Positions 28,199 through 38,187 of a DNA stretch of 64,000 nt are shown here, piece by piece. Position numbers and translations under genes: made by a program. This stretch comes from Providencia heimbachae ATCC 35613 (GTDB lineage Bacteria; Pseudomonadota; Gammaproteobacteria; Enterobacterales; Enterobacteriaceae): positions 124,001 through 188,000 of the forward strand of contig NZ_LXEW01000003.1 of NCBI RefSeq assembly GCF_001655055.1, given 5' to 3'. The stretch's first letter is position 1. Each line of letters begins with the position of its first letter. The notes under the pieces are model-generated. The model searched no databases. It was not told where the DNA came from and saw only the letters and a program-made list of their open reading frames with translations.

Positions 28199-28230
28199 TA
28201 AAGGCTATCATTGAGCGTTGATAGCCTTTA
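28199..28230 (-). terminator. Terminator of the trp operon
   Basis: A perfect 12-base stem, TAAAGGCTATCA with its complement TGATAGCCTTTA, has an eight-base loop. It lies 11 bases past the trpA stop on the minus strand. Confidence 0.85.
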
Positions 28231-28240
28231 TTGCTAACAA

Positions 28241-29047
28241 TTACTTTAAGGTAGCGGCTTTCATGCTTGAAACAAATTGCGTTAATTCATTCAGCATAAT
28301 ATCAGGTCGTTTTAAATTATTTTCGATAATTTTCACTACCGCTGAACCTGATATAGCACCCGCCGCCCCATTTTTAATTGCTTCTGCTACCTGAGCAGGT
28401 TCTGAAATACCAAAACCTTGTAATGCAGGCGCTGCGCCGAATTCATTGAGTTTACCAATAAGATGAGTCAGTGACACTTCTGCACGTTTTTCAGTTCCCG
28501 TGACACCCGCTCTTGATAATAAATAGGTATAACCATGACTATGCTGGCCAATACTTTTAAGCAGCTCATCATCACCATTTGGCGGGCAAATAAAAATAGG
28601 CGCGATATTGTGCGCCAATGCCGCTTCACGGAAGGGCGTTGATTCACACATAGGAACATCTGCAACTAAAACGGAATCAACACCGGCTTGCTGGCAGCGA
28701 CGATAGAAATTTTCAATGCCATTACTAAAAACAAGATTAGCATAAACTAACAAGCCAATAGGAATATCAGCGTGCTTTTCACGAACACGTTTGAGTAATT
28801 CAAAACAGACCGTCGGGGTTATCTCACTTTTAAATGCTCGTAAATTGGCATTTTGAATCGTGGGGCCATCGGCGAGTGGGTCAGAAAAGGGAATTCCGAT
28901 TTCTAGCGCATCTGCGCCGCCTTCGATTAAAGCATCAATAATTTTTAATGAGAGTTCAGCGTCAGGATCGCCCAAGGTAACAAAGGGAACGAAAGCACCT
29001 TGATTTTTGCTATTCAACTGTTTAAAAAGCTGGGTATAACGTTCCAT
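28241..29047 (-). CDS. trpA: Tryptophan synthase alpha subunit
   Basis: TrpA cleaves indole-3-glycerol phosphate to indole, which is channelled to TrpB. The 268-residue TIM barrel has the family segment [18 protein letters not shown] near residue 48, which carries the catalytic Glu and Asp, and [10 protein letters not shown] near 212. The start codon overlaps the trpB stop by one base (TAATG), which implies translational coupling. It is the last gene of the trp operon. Confidence 0.98.
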   Translation of the reverse strand: MERYTQLFKQLNSKNQGAFVPFVTLGDPDAELSLKIIDALIEGGADALEIGIPFSDPLADGPTIQNANLRAFKSEITPTVCFELLKRVREKHADIPIGLLVYANLVFSNGIENFYRRCQQAGVDSVLVADVPMCESTPFREAALAHNIAPIFICPPNGDDELLKSIGQHSHGYTYLLSRAGVTGTEKRAEVSLTHLIGKLNEFGAAPALQGFGISEPAQVAEAIKNGAAGAISGSAVVKIIENNLKRPDIMLNELTQFVSSMKAATLK

Positions 29048-30237
29048 TAGATTTCTCCTTTGCTGGCCAAAATATCATGCACTGTAAAAATGTCTTTATC
29101 ACCGCGACCGGATAAATTGACAATTAAAAGCTGTTCCTTATTAGGTTCTTTTTCCGCCATTTTTAAGGCATAAGCCAGTGCATGGGAAGATTCTAATGCG
29201 GGAATAATACCTTCTTTACGAGACAGTAACTTAAAGGCATTTAATGCTTCATCATCTGTAACTGAGACATACTCAGCCCTGCCAATACTGTTTAAATGTG
29301 CATGCTGTGGACCGACAGAAGGAAAATCTAATCCCGCAGAAATAGAATAAGATTCTTCAATTTGGCCTTCATCCGTTTGCATCATGGGTGATTTCATACC
29401 GAAATAAATGCCAACTCGCCCATGTTTTAGTGGCGCGCCATGTTGACCTGATTCAATTCCTAATCCTGCGGGCTCAACCCCAATAAGATTGACGTTTTCT
29501 TCGGGAATAAACGATGCAAATAGACCAATTGCATTTGAGCCACCGCCAATACACGCAATAACGGCGTCAGGTAGGCGACCTTCACGCTCTAAAATTTGCT
29601 GTTTAGCCTCATCACCAATCATACGTTGGAACTCACGAACAATGGTTGGGTAGGGATGGGGTCCCGCAGCAGTACCTAATAAATAATGTGCCTTGTCATA
29701 GCTGCCAGACCAGTCTCTTAATGCTTCATTACAAGCGTCTTTCAATGTGGCTGAACCACTGTGTACAGGAATAACTTCTGCACCCATTAATTTCATACGA
29801 AAAACATTTGGGGACTGACGTTCAACGTCTTTAGCACCCATATAAATACGGCATTTCATATTGAGTAACGCACAGGCAAGCGCAGTAGCAACGCCGTGTT
29901 GACCCGCGCCGGTTTCTGCGATGATCTCTGTCTTACCCATACGTTTAGCCAGTAAAGCTTGGCCTAAAACTTGGTTAGTTTTGTGAGCGCCACCATGTAA
30001 GAGGTCTTCACGTTTTAAATACAGTTTAGTTTTGGTGCCTTCTGTCAGGTTACGACATAGGGTTAATGCTGTGGGGCGACCTGCATAGTTTTTTAATAGG
30101 CCATGAAATTCTTTTAAGAATTCAGGATCGCTTTGTGCATCAATAAATGCATCTTCTAATTGATTTAATGCAGGGATCAGAATTTCTGGGACATATTGCC
30201 CACCAAACTCGCCGAAATAGGGATCTAATTTGCTCAT
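29047..30237 (-). CDS. trpB: Tryptophan synthase beta subunit
   Basis: TrpB makes tryptophan from indole and serine with pyridoxal phosphate. The cofactor lysine is in HGGAHKTNQ near residue 85 and the phosphate-binding loop is [10 protein letters not shown]. The start is taken as the ATG at 30237, which has GGA seven bases upstream and gives 396 residues beginning [13 protein letters not shown]. An in-frame ATG four codons upstream (30249) is less well placed. E. coli TrpB has 397 residues. Confidence 0.97.
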   Translation of the reverse strand: MSKLDPYFGEFGGQYVPEILIPALNQLEDAFIDAQSDPEFLKEFHGLLKNYAGRPTALTLCRNLTEGTKTKLYLKREDLLHGGAHKTNQVLGQALLAKRMGKTEIIAETGAGQHGVATALACALLNMKCRIYMGAKDVERQSPNVFRMKLMGAEVIPVHSGSATLKDACNEALRDWSGSYDKAHYLLGTAAGPHPYPTIVREFQRMIGDEAKQQILEREGRLPDAVIACIGGGSNAIGLFASFIPEENVNLIGVEPAGLGIESGQHGAPLKHGRVGIYFGMKSPMMQTDEGQIEESYSISAGLDFPSVGPQHAHLNSIGRAEYVSVTDDEALNAFKLLSRKEGIIPALESSHALAYALKMAEKEPNKEQLLIVNLSGRGDKDIFTVHDILASKGEI

Positions 30238-30307
30238 TGTGTTATCCATCTCGTTTAATTAATTTCGTTCATGGCCTGTTTTAAATAGGCTGAACTTAAA
30301 TAAGGGT

Positions 30308-31672
30308 TTAATGCGTGCTGAGTGATGCAAATACTTGATTTATTTTTTGCTCGCTTTTGATACCCGGCTCAGTCTCTACCCCTGAATTAAAATCAAGGCC
30401 ATTACAAAGTAGCTTCGCTGCTTGTTGGCAATTTTCACTATTCAATCCACCGGCAATCATTAACCGATATTTTGTGGTTTGTGGGATTGTTGACCAATCA
30501 AACACATTACCCGTGCCACCACGGCCATTATCAAGTAATAGAACATCTATTTTCTGAGAATTATAAGCGGCAATATTCGCTTCAGACATATTAACCGCTT
30601 TCCAAATTTCACAATGCTCGGGCAATAGGGCGCGCAATTGTTCGATATAATCATTGTCTTCTGTGCCATGAAGTTGGACTGCGGATAAAGCCAGTTGTTC
30701 TGCAAGGTGAGAGACAAAATCAATGGATTGATTACGGAAAACACCAACATATTTTAAGGGAACAGAGTGAATAATTAGCTTGGCTTGTGACAGTGTCACT
30801 TTGCGCGGTGAGGATTCAGCGAATATCAAGCCGCCAAAGCTCGCCCCTGCTGCTAATGCCGCTTTTGCATCCTGTTCTCGGGTCAACCCACAGACCTTAT
30901 GTTCGCCAATCAACAAGTTGCGTAGTGCTTTATTTAAGTCATCTTGCTCCATTAAAGCACTGCCAATTAGAAAACCATCAGCAACATTACTGAGAGATTG
31001 AATATGTTGATGTTGATGAATACCGGATTCGCTGATGACTATTGTGTCTGGTGCTAAGCGCGGTGCAAGTTCGCGAGTACGGTTTAAGTCAATGGACAAA
31101 TCGCGTAAATCACGATTATTGATACCAACAACCTTGGCTTTTAGCTTTATCGCTCGTTCGAGTTCTTCTTCATTACTGGCTTCCGTTAGCACGCCCATAT
31201 TGAGTTCATGTGCAATTTTAGCAAGGGCGATATATTCGTCATCATTTAAAACAGATAGCATCAATAAAATCGCATCAGCCTGGTAATAACGCGCTAAATA
31301 AATTTGATAAGGCTCGATGATAAAATCCTTACACAAGACAGGCTGTTGAACAGCATTACTCACAATAGTCAGATAGGCCATATCACCTTGAAAATATTTT
31401 TCGTCCGTTAATACGGAAATTGCAGAAGCGTAGGGTGCATAGGTTTTAGCAATAACTTCAGGATTAAAATCTTGTCGAATTAATCCTTTTGATGGCGATG
31501 CCTTTTTACATTCTAAAATAAAGACAGGGCGTTTTGCTGTCAGCGCGTTATAAAAACTGCGACTACTTGGCTTAATTCGCGAGATAAAGCTCTCTAGGGG
31601 TTGCGTGTTTTTTCGCTCAGCCAGATAAATAATTTTATCGTCGACAATTTTTTGCAGTACGGTGGCTTTCAT
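30308..31672 (-). CDS. trpCF: Bifunctional indole-3-glycerol phosphate synthase / phosphoribosylanthranilate isomerase
   Basis: This fused enzyme performs two consecutive steps of tryptophan synthesis. The N-terminal IGPS domain (about 1-255) shows FILECKKASPSKG and LKAKVVGINNRDL. The C-terminal PRAI domain (about 257-454) begins at KVCGLTREQDAKAA and shows AVQLHGTEDNDYI and LLLDNGRGGTGNVFDW. Length 454 is near the E. coli TrpC (453). The fusion is the usual state in enterobacteria. The start is one base from the trpD stop. Confidence 0.97.
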   Translation of the reverse strand: MKATVLQKIVDDKIIYLAERKNTQPLESFISRIKPSSRSFYNALTAKRPVFILECKKASPSKGLIRQDFNPEVIAKTYAPYASAISVLTDEKYFQGDMAYLTIVSNAVQQPVLCKDFIIEPYQIYLARYYQADAILLMLSVLNDDEYIALAKIAHELNMGVLTEASNEEELERAIKLKAKVVGINNRDLRDLSIDLNRTRELAPRLAPDTIVISESGIHQHQHIQSLSNVADGFLIGSALMEQDDLNKALRNLLIGEHKVCGLTREQDAKAALAAGASFGGLIFAESSPRKVTLSQAKLIIHSVPLKYVGVFRNQSIDFVSHLAEQLALSAVQLHGTEDNDYIEQLRALLPEHCEIWKAVNMSEANIAAYNSQKIDVLLLDNGRGGTGNVFDWSTIPQTTKYRLMIAGGLNSENCQQAAKLLCNGLDFNSGVETEPGIKSEQKINQVFASLSTH

Positions 31673-31673
31673 T

Positions 31674-32675
31674 TTATTGATTCCTTAACGCTAATGCAGT
31701 GACACGATCGAATGATTTACCACTACGAATGATATTCAGGGCATGTTCGCTGTTTTCTTTTAAATCTTCATGGCCATTAATGCGCATTAACATGGCAACA
31801 TTCGCTGCTACAGCCGCTTCGTGTGCCGCTTTACCACGGCCTTGCAATAAATGGCTGAGTAAAATTCGATTTTCGTCAGGCGTGCCACCTTCTAAATCGC
31901 GTAATTGGTAAGGCATCAAACCAAAATCGGCAGCGGTCAGTTGATATTGGTGCAAAATGCCGTTTTTTAATTCAGCGACTTGTGTCGTCGCATGTAATGA
32001 AACTTCATCCAGCCCTCCACTGTGTACCACAGCTGCGCGGGTAAAACCAAGCATTTGCAGTGTTTTAGCAACGGGTTCGACAAGCGCTTCGTGATATACA
32101 CCAATTAAGGCTAATGGTGGGCGCGCAGGATTAATTAGTGGGCCTAATACATTAAATAATGTACGCGTTTTCAATTGGGTGCGAACCGGTGCAGCATGGC
32201 GAAAACCACTATGATATTGAGGGGCAAATAGAAAACAAACCCCAAGTTCGTCAAGGGCATCACGCGCACTTTGTGCGCTTAAATCAAGGGATATACCAAA
32301 CGCGGCTAATAAATCAGAAGAACCAGAACGGCTTGAAACACTCCGGTTACCGTGTTTAGCAACTTTAATGCCACTCTCTGCGGCGACAAAAGCACTGGCG
32401 GTTGAAATATTGATGCTGTTTGCACCATCACCACCGGTTCCAACGATATCGCTAAATAGATAGTCTGGACGTGGAAATGGCTGTGCATTTTCTAAACAGG
32501 CAAGGGCTGCTCCGGCGATTTCTTGCGGTTGTTCTCCGCGCATTTTCATACTGATCAGTACCGCAGCTAGCTGCGACTCAGTTAATTCGCCTTGAATAAT
32601 AGCATTGAATAATAATTGACTTTCTTGTTGTGTCAGCGCGTTGGCGGCGAATAATTTGTCATAAATATTTTGCAT
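31674..32675 (-). CDS. trpD: Anthranilate phosphoribosyltransferase
   Basis: TrpD adds phosphoribosyl to anthranilate. The 333-residue protein has the PRPP-binding [14 protein letters not shown] near residue 82 and [15 protein letters not shown]. In E. coli this domain is fused behind TrpG; here it is a separate gene starting 20 bases after trpG, as in Yersinia and Serratia-type operons. ATG start at 32675. Confidence 0.97.
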   Translation of the reverse strand: MQNIYDKLFAANALTQQESQLLFNAIIQGELTESQLAAVLISMKMRGEQPQEIAGAALACLENAQPFPRPDYLFSDIVGTGGDGANSINISTASAFVAAESGIKVAKHGNRSVSSRSGSSDLLAAFGISLDLSAQSARDALDELGVCFLFAPQYHSGFRHAAPVRTQLKTRTLFNVLGPLINPARPPLALIGVYHEALVEPVAKTLQMLGFTRAAVVHSGGLDEVSLHATTQVAELKNGILHQYQLTAADFGLMPYQLRDLEGGTPDENRILLSHLLQGRGKAAHEAAVAANVAMLMRINGHEDLKENSEHALNIIRSGKSFDRVTALALRNQ

Positions 32676-32695
32676 GATAGGCTCTCTCTTTCCCT

Positions 32696-33307
32696 TTATT
32701 GCGAATGTTTAGTTGTGTTTTTATTGGGTGTAGAAAGAGCCCACGCCACGGTATTTTCTAACAACATTTTGCCCTGAGTGGTTAAAATCGATTCAGGATG
32801 AAATTGAAAACCACAAACACGTTCCTGATCATTACGAACCGCCATAACCATGCCATTAGATTGGGCGCAGAGCGTTAATGTGTCTGGGATTAGGCTGCCA
32901 ACCAGAGAGTGGTAACGTGCAACGGAAAGTGGATTTTCAAGCCCAGTAAACATGGCAAGTTCATCATGAGTCGCCATGGAAGATTTACCGTGTAATATTT
33001 CCCCCGCGGCTGATACCGTGCCACCATAGGCTTCAACAATAGCCTGGTGACCTAAGCAAATACCGATAACCGGAATTTTGCCTTTGACTTGCTTGAGTAC
33101 TTCAGGCATTGAGCCAGCTTCACTGGGTTTCCCAGGGCCTGGAGATAAAACCAAAATAGGTGATTCCATTTTATTTAGTACTGACAAAATGTGTTCTGCC
33201 GCAACCGTATTACGGTAAATCACAACCTGATGCCCCCCTGAGCGAAGTTGGTCAACAAGGTTATAGGTAAAGGAATCAACATTATCGAGCAGTAAAATAT
33301 TAGCCAT
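32696..33307 (-). CDS. trpG: Anthranilate synthase glutamine amidotransferase component
   Basis: TrpG hydrolyses glutamine and passes ammonia to TrpE. The class I amidotransferase triad is visible: Cys in GICLGHQ near residue 83, and His and Glu in FHPES near 170. The oxyanion loop is [12 protein letters not shown]. At 203 residues it is a stand-alone protein, not fused to TrpD as in E. coli. Its start overlaps the trpE stop by one base. Confidence 0.97.
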   Translation of the reverse strand: MANILLLDNVDSFTYNLVDQLRSGGHQVVIYRNTVAAEHILSVLNKMESPILVLSPGPGKPSEAGSMPEVLKQVKGKIPVIGICLGHQAIVEAYGGTVSAAGEILHGKSSMATHDELAMFTGLENPLSVARYHSLVGSLIPDTLTLCAQSNGMVMAVRNDQERVCGFQFHPESILTTQGKMLLENTVAWALSTPNKNTTKHSQ

Positions 33308-34881
33308 TAGAATAATTCCTCTACTTGGTGTGCTTGAGCGATTGCACGGATCACTGCGCGTGCTTTATTGCGGGTTTCATCGGCTTCAGCCTGTGGCGAA
33401 GAATCAAGAACCACACCACCGCCTGCTTGTACGGTCGCAATACCCTTTTCGACATAAGCAGAGCGAATAACGATGCAAGTATCTAAATCACCTTTTCCAT
33501 TGAAATAACCTACAGCACCACCATAAGCGCCACGACGTTCCTGCTCGTATTCGGCGATGAGCTGCATCGCTTTAACTTTTGGTGCACCGGTTAATGTGCC
33601 CATATTCATACAAGCTTGGTAGGCATGAAAAACATCAAGGTCGTGACGTAAAATACCGACCACATGAGAAACTAAGTGCATCACAAATGAATAGCGGTCG
33701 ACTTTAGTTAAATTTGCAACATAACGACTGCCTGCTTCACAGATACGCGCCAGATCGTTACGTGCGAGATCGACCAACATGATATGTTCGGCCAACTCTT
33801 TTTCGTCGGTACGCATAGAGAGTTCAATACGGCTATCTAAATCAAGATCAAGCTCACCTTGGGCATTACGACCGCGAGGGCGAGTTCCGGCAATTGGATA
33901 GATTTCTACTTGTCGGCTCGCAACATTGTATTTCAACGCACTTTCAGGGGATGCCCCGAATAGCGTAAAATCTTGGTCTTGCATATAAAACATGTAAGGA
34001 CTTGGATTTTGTAATTTCAGTTTTTGATAAGCAATCAGTGGGTGTGCGCAAGGTAGCGTGAATTTACGAGAAGGAACCACTTGAAAAATATCACCACGAT
34101 AAATCGCTTCTTTTAATGCGTTAACCACAGCACCGTATTCGTTATCATCTTTATTGGTATGAACGGCAAAGTCAGATATGGAGCCAAGTGGTAGCGCAGG
34201 TAAAAAAGGACGGCAAGAGGCGATAATTTCGTTATGGCGTTGTTTTATCGCTTGGACAACCGACTCGTTGTGAGTAAAAATACAGCTTTTCAGGCGAGCC
34301 GCTTGGTTTTGATGGTCGATCACTAAATAATGTTCTGCGACAAAAAAACAATAATCAGGGCAGCTATTAATCGTTTTTACCTTCGGTAGTGATTCAAAGC
34401 CAGCGACTAAGTCATAAGCGAATAATCCACCAATAAAGATGTTTTCTGGTTTTTCAGAGTAGCGTTGTGCTAATGCAGGCAAAGTACGTAAGACATCTAA
34501 GCATGATGTCGCCTTTAAACGACTATCTTCATCTAAGTTGGCCTCGGGTTGGCAAAATGTGACCACTAAGTGCTGTGAAGTAATGACGCTGCTTTCAATT
34601 TGCTCAGCAAGCTGTTCCAATATCATCGGTAATAATGCACTGCCATTATCGGTAAGCGCTTCAATTTCGACACGTTGACCCAATGCACGAATACGCAGTG
34701 AGCTTTCGACAATCAATAAGCTTTGTAAGTTAGCTTTGTTATTAATTTCTGCCGATTCTAATAACATGGTTGAAGGTTTACTCTGACATAAATGATTAAA
34801 TAGTAATGTTGGGTCGGGCTGGTAGTTAATTGGGCTATCCAGATAGTTAAAATGTGCTAATGTGGTGTTTTGATTATTCAT
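33307..34881 (-). CDS. trpE: Anthranilate synthase component I
   Basis: TrpE converts chorismate to anthranilate and is feedback-inhibited by tryptophan. The N-terminal region has the LLES element of the tryptophan site (near residue 39). The C-terminal chorismate-binding domain has [36 protein letters not shown]-type residues (written [17 protein letters not shown] here) and [13 protein letters not shown]. Length is 524 residues (E. coli 520). It is the first structural gene of the operon, after the leader peptide and attenuator. Confidence 0.98.
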   Translation of the reverse strand: MNNQNTTLAHFNYLDSPINYQPDPTLLFNHLCQSKPSTMLLESAEINNKANLQSLLIVESSLRIRALGQRVEIEALTDNGSALLPMILEQLAEQIESSVITSQHLVVTFCQPEANLDEDSRLKATSCLDVLRTLPALAQRYSEKPENIFIGGLFAYDLVAGFESLPKVKTINSCPDYCFFVAEHYLVIDHQNQAARLKSCIFTHNESVVQAIKQRHNEIIASCRPFLPALPLGSISDFAVHTNKDDNEYGAVVNALKEAIYRGDIFQVVPSRKFTLPCAHPLIAYQKLKLQNPSPYMFYMQDQDFTLFGASPESALKYNVASRQVEIYPIAGTRPRGRNAQGELDLDLDSRIELSMRTDEKELAEHIMLVDLARNDLARICEAGSRYVANLTKVDRYSFVMHLVSHVVGILRHDLDVFHAYQACMNMGTLTGAPKVKAMQLIAEYEQERRGAYGGAVGYFNGKGDLDTCIVIRSAYVEKGIATVQAGGGVVLDSSPQAEADETRNKARAVIRAIAQAHQVEELF

Positions 34882-34910
34882 TTTGTTGCCTTTAAGCTAA
34901 TTTTAGACAT

Positions 34911-34940
34911 AAAAAAACCCGCCTTTTTAGGAGCGGGTTT
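34911..34940 (-). terminator. trp attenuator
   Basis: On the minus strand AAACCCGC (34940-34933) pairs with GCGGGTTT (34922-34915), followed by a run of T residues (34917-34911). It stands between the leader peptide and trpE, where the attenuator is expected. Confidence 0.93.
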
Positions 34941-34960
34941 GGCACTGAGGCATGATGAAA

Positions 34961-35032
34961 TTATGCGTGTGCGGCTTCCGCCCAATTTGGAAAGTCACGC
35001 CACCAACGATTTGTTAGATTTAATAAAGTCAT
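34961..35032 (-). CDS. trpL: trp operon leader peptide
   Basis: A 23-codon frame on the minus strand reads MTLLNLTNRWWRDFPNWAEA and ends AHA. It contains adjacent Trp codons at positions 10-11 and a third at 17. An AAGG ribosome site precedes the ATG. Ribosome stalling at the Trp codons under tryptophan shortage would favour the antiterminator and let transcription reach trpE. E. coli TrpL is 14 residues with two Trp codons, so this one is longer. Confidence 0.93.
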   Translation of the reverse strand: MTLLNLTNRWWRDFPNWAEAAHA

Positions 35033-35082
35033 ACCTTGCCTCACTGGATAAACCGATTCATTTTGGCCTCAAGCCATCTTGC

Positions 35083-35116
35083 GTACTAGTAAACTGGATC
35101 GCACGGTTTGTGTCAA
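35083..35116 (-). promoter_or_regulatory. trp promoter with TrpR operator
   Basis: The minus strand has TTGACA (35116-35111), a 17-base spacer and TTTACT (35093-35088). The operator spans 35083-35100; its plus-strand half GTACTAGT is identical to one half of the E. coli trp operator, and 14 of 18 positions match overall. It overlaps the -10 box, so TrpR binding would block RNA polymerase. Divergent rnm begins about 60 bases away. Confidence 0.9.
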
Positions 35117-35174
35117 GGGCTTTGTTAGTTCTTTTTGAAAAACAGCTAAAAATAGAACATGGAGTAAATAAATT

Positions 35175-36047
35175 ATGTCGCAAGTGTCGACGCCATTGCT
35201 GACTCGCTATGATTTACATAGCCATACCAATGCATCAGATGGTGAGTTTACGCCCGCTGAATTGGTCGAACGCGCGATAGAAATGGGCGTAAATATATTA
35301 TCAATCACGGATCATGACACCTGTGATGGCCTTATTCAGGCCCAGCATTATATTGCAGAAAACGCTCGCCCACTTGAATTAGTCAATGGTGTTGAAATTT
35401 CGACGCTTTGGGAGAATATTGAAATTCATATTGTAGGGCTAAATTTTTCACCTTTTGCACCACCGATGGCAGAGTTGTTGGATGCTCAGTCACAACGGCG
35501 CTTAGAAAGAGGGGTCGAAATAGGCCGTCGACTACAAAAAGCGGGTATTGAGGATGCTTGGGAGAATGCGGTTGCTTTGTCAGGGGGCGGGCAGGTGACA
35601 CGGGCGCATTTTGCGCAATATATTGTTAAAATAGGTAAAGAAAAAAATATCAGTAATGTTTTTAAACGTTATTTATCAAAGGGTAAAACGGGATATACCC
35701 CTGCGCAATGGTGTAGTATTCAAGATTCAATCGACGCAATACATGCCGCAGGGGGTGTCGCGGTATTAGCTCACCCATCAAAATATCAATTATCAAACAA
35801 GTGGTTAAAGCGCCTAGTTGCCTATTTTAAAGCGTGTAATGGGGATGCGATGGAAGTGTCGCATTGTCAGCAGCCTCCCCATGAAAAACAGTATTTAGCG
35901 GAGTTGGCTAGAACCGCCAATTTGAAAACTTCAGTAGGCTCAGATTTTCATCGACCTTGCTCATGGATAGAATTAGGCCGTAATTTATGGTTACCCGATG
36001 ATGCTCAAGCCGTTTGGACGCTTTGGGATGAGATAAAAAAGCGATAA
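35175..36047 (+). CDS. rnm: 5'-3' exoribonuclease Rnm (RNase AM, YciV)
   Basis: This 290-residue PHP-family protein is the orthologue of E. coli YciV/RNase AM. That enzyme matures the 5' ends of ribosomal RNAs and degrades short RNA such as 3',5'-phosphorylated nucleotides. The metal-binding motifs are DLHSHTNASDGE (residues 10-21), ITDHDTCDG, VLAHPSKY and the C-terminal SDFHRP. A GGAG site lies before the ATG at 35175. It is divergent from the trp operon as in E. coli. Confidence 0.94.
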   Translation: MSQVSTPLLTRYDLHSHTNASDGEFTPAELVERAIEMGVNILSITDHDTCDGLIQAQHYIAENARPLELVNGVEISTLWENIEIHIVGLNFSPFAPPMAELLDAQSQRRLERGVEIGRRLQKAGIEDAWENAVALSGGGQVTRAHFAQYIVKIGKEKNISNVFKRYLSKGKTGYTPAQWCSIQDSIDAIHAAGGVAVLAHPSKYQLSNKWLKRLVAYFKACNGDAMEVSHCQQPPHEKQYLAELARTANLKTSVGSDFHRPCSWIELGRNLWLPDDAQAVWTLWDEIKKR

Positions 36048-36218
36048 ATAAAATAGTTGGTTGAATAGTCGAATTGTTGATGTATCAGTGATGCGGTGTA
36101 GAATATATAAGATAAGTTTTTTCATTAATTATTGATGAATTATTGTTTTGTTAGTAGATGGTGCCATTTTTAGGTATTTTGCCGGGTGATACTGTCGATA
36201 CTCAGAGTAGAGGTATGT

Positions 36219-36839
36219 ATGAGCCAGTTTTTTTATATCCATCCGGATAATCCTCAAGCAAGATTGATCAGCCAGAGTGTTGATATCTTGAATAAAGGCG
36301 GGGTTGTTGTTTATCCAACAGACTCCGGTTATGCCATTGGTTGTCGTTTAGAAGACAAGGATGCATTACAACGTATTTGTCGTATTCGACAGTTAGATAC
36401 TAATCATAATTTCACATTAATGTGCCGTGATTTATCTGAACTGTCTAATTATGCGCATGTTGATAATACGGTGTTTCGTTTAATTAAAAATAATACACCG
36501 GGCAACTACACCTTTATATTGCGAGCAACAAAAGAAGTACCACGCCGTTTGATGAATGAAAAACGTAAAACGATTGGTTTACGTGTTCCTTCAAACCCGA
36601 TTGCGCGTGATTTACTTGAAGCGGTTGGTGAACCACTCATGTCCACGAGTCTTATTATGCCCGGGGATGATTTTACCCAGTCCGATCCCGAAGAAATTCG
36701 TGACTTATTAGATAGACAAGTGGATTTAGTCATCCATGGTGGGCACATCGGCCAAAAGCCAACCACCGTGATTGATTTTACGGATGATATACCAGTCGTG
36801 GTTAGGGTTGGAATGGGAGACCCATCACCGTTTGAGTAG
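36219..36839 (+). CDS. yciO: YciO, Sua5/YrdC family protein
   Basis: YciO is a paralogue of the threonylcarbamoyl-AMP synthase TsaC; E. coli YciO has been reported to bind RNA, and its in vivo role is not settled. The frame is open from 36186, but the ATG at 36219 has AGAGG upstream and gives 206 residues, equal to E. coli. The family residues include the KGGVVVYPTDSGYAIGC segment near 22-38 and GLRVPSNPIARDL near 127. Upstream it shares the orientation of rnm. Confidence 0.94.
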   Translation: MSQFFYIHPDNPQARLISQSVDILNKGGVVVYPTDSGYAIGCRLEDKDALQRICRIRQLDTNHNFTLMCRDLSELSNYAHVDNTVFRLIKNNTPGNYTFILRATKEVPRRLMNEKRKTIGLRVPSNPIARDLLEAVGEPLMSTSLIMPGDDFTQSDPEEIRDLLDRQVDLVIHGGHIGQKPTTVIDFTDDIPVVVRVGMGDPSPFE

Positions 36840-36975
36840 CACAGAGAACGGACTATATTAGTAATAGGGTATCACTACAAACCTGTGTATAATGCGCGGG
36901 TTTTTAAATTTCATACTTTTTGTCTTTGTTACGAAAAGTCAGTTGACGCCTGTGAAGGCGACAGTAGAGGGTTAC

Positions 36976-37935
36976 ATGAGCGATAAATCGCAAAAAACTG
37001 AAAAGTTACAAAAAATTCTTGCTCGTTCAGGGCATGGTTCACGTAGAGAAGTCGAAACATTTTTACAGGCTGGGCGTGTCAGCGTTGATGGTAAAATAGC
37101 GACGCTTGGCGATCGCGTTGAAGTTAAAGCCGCAACTAAAATTCGTTTAGATGGCCGCTTACTGGCAATCAAAGAGCCAGAAAAAGAAATTTGCCGTGTA
37201 ATGGCATATTACAAGCCAGAAGGCGAGTTGTGCACGCGTCACGACCCAGAAGGGCGTCCAACAGTATTCACGCGTTTACCAAGATTAACAGGGGCTCGAT
37301 GGATAGCGGTAGGCCGTCTTGATGTTAATACCAGCGGTTTACTGTTATTTACTACCGATGGTGAATTAGCTAACCGTTTAATGCATCCAAGCCGTGAAGT
37401 AGAACGTGAGTATGCTGTACGTATTTTTGGTGAAATGAATGATGAAAAAATACGTCAGCTGACGAGAGGCGTTCAATTAGAAGATGGTCCAGCAGCGTTT
37501 AAAACGGTTTCGTATCGTGGTGGCGAAGGCATGAACCAATGGTATAATGTGACTTTGACAGAAGGCCGTAACCGTGAGGTTCGTCGTCTGTGGGAGTCGG
37601 TTGGTGTGCAAGTCAGTCGCTTGATCCGAGTTCGTTATGGTGATATTGACCTGCCTAAAGGGCTACCTCGTGGTGGTTGGACGGAATTAGGCTTAGAACA
37701 AACTAACTATTTAAGAGAGCTAGTTGGACTCGGCGCTGAAACGGAAAGTAAGGTTGCGGTTGAACGTGACCAGCGCCGTTTGAAAGCGAATCAAATTCGT
37801 CGGGCAGTTAAGCGTGCTACACAGGTTGCTTCTCGTCCTGGTACTACGGCTTCTCGCCCAGGTACTACGGCATCGCGACCTGGTGCTAAACGTCAATCAA
37901 CGAAGCCAACGGCAAAACGTCGTACTCGTATCTAA
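36976..37935 (+). CDS. rluB: 23S rRNA pseudouridine(2605) synthase RluB
   Basis: RluB converts U2605 of 23S rRNA to pseudouridine. The S4 RNA-binding domain lies at about 5-65 ([20 protein letters not shown]) and the catalytic domain carries Asp in [17 protein letters not shown]. The frame opens at 36892, but the start at 36976 has GAGGG upstream and begins MSDKSQ. It yields 319 residues, longer than E. coli (291). The extension is a basic tail with a threefold seven-residue repeat (ASRPGTT) at about 285-305, encoded by 21-base units at 37828-37890. Confidence 0.95.
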   Translation: MSDKSQKTEKLQKILARSGHGSRREVETFLQAGRVSVDGKIATLGDRVEVKAATKIRLDGRLLAIKEPEKEICRVMAYYKPEGELCTRHDPEGRPTVFTRLPRLTGARWIAVGRLDVNTSGLLLFTTDGELANRLMHPSREVEREYAVRIFGEMNDEKIRQLTRGVQLEDGPAAFKTVSYRGGEGMNQWYNVTLTEGRNREVRRLWESVGVQVSRLIRVRYGDIDLPKGLPRGGWTELGLEQTNYLRELVGLGAETESKVAVERDQRRLKANQIRRAVKRATQVASRPGTTASRPGTTASRPGAKRQSTKPTAKRRTRI

Positions 37936-37959
37936 TCTTGGTTATTGATTGAATATATG

Positions 37960-37990
37960 AAAGGTTATGGATAGCAATCCATAACCTTTT
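37960..37990 (+). terminator. Terminator of rluB
   Basis: A 13-base stem with core AAGGTTATGGAT / ATCCATAACCTT, a four-base loop and seven T residues. Confidence 0.92.
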
Positions 37991-38148
37991 TTTGTATTTA
38001 CCTTTAAATCATTACGCTAGAAAGTCGTTTTTATCACAATGACATTTAATTAAAATTCAAATAAACAATAAATCAATTAGTTTTTGTTATGTGTTTGCTC
38101 ACATAACTGTTTCATCGCTATTGAGAAAATTCTGCTTTTAATTTATTT

Positions 38149-38162
38149 TTGATATAGATCAA
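38149..38162 (+). promoter_or_regulatory. FNR-consensus palindrome before the lipoprotein gene
   Basis: TTGATATAGATCAA is a perfect TTGAT-N4-ATCAA site. Its centre is only about 32 bases upstream of the presumed ATG, too close for class II activation unless the start differs. That would suit repression or may be chance. Confidence 0.5.
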
Positions 38163-38187
38163 GAATGAATAAAGGATATTGTTTTCT

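Noticed and set aside
34870-35202. 110-residue plus-strand frame across the trp leader
   Set aside because: It lies antisense to trpL, the attenuator and the trp promoter, and overlaps the rnm start; it is a chance frame.
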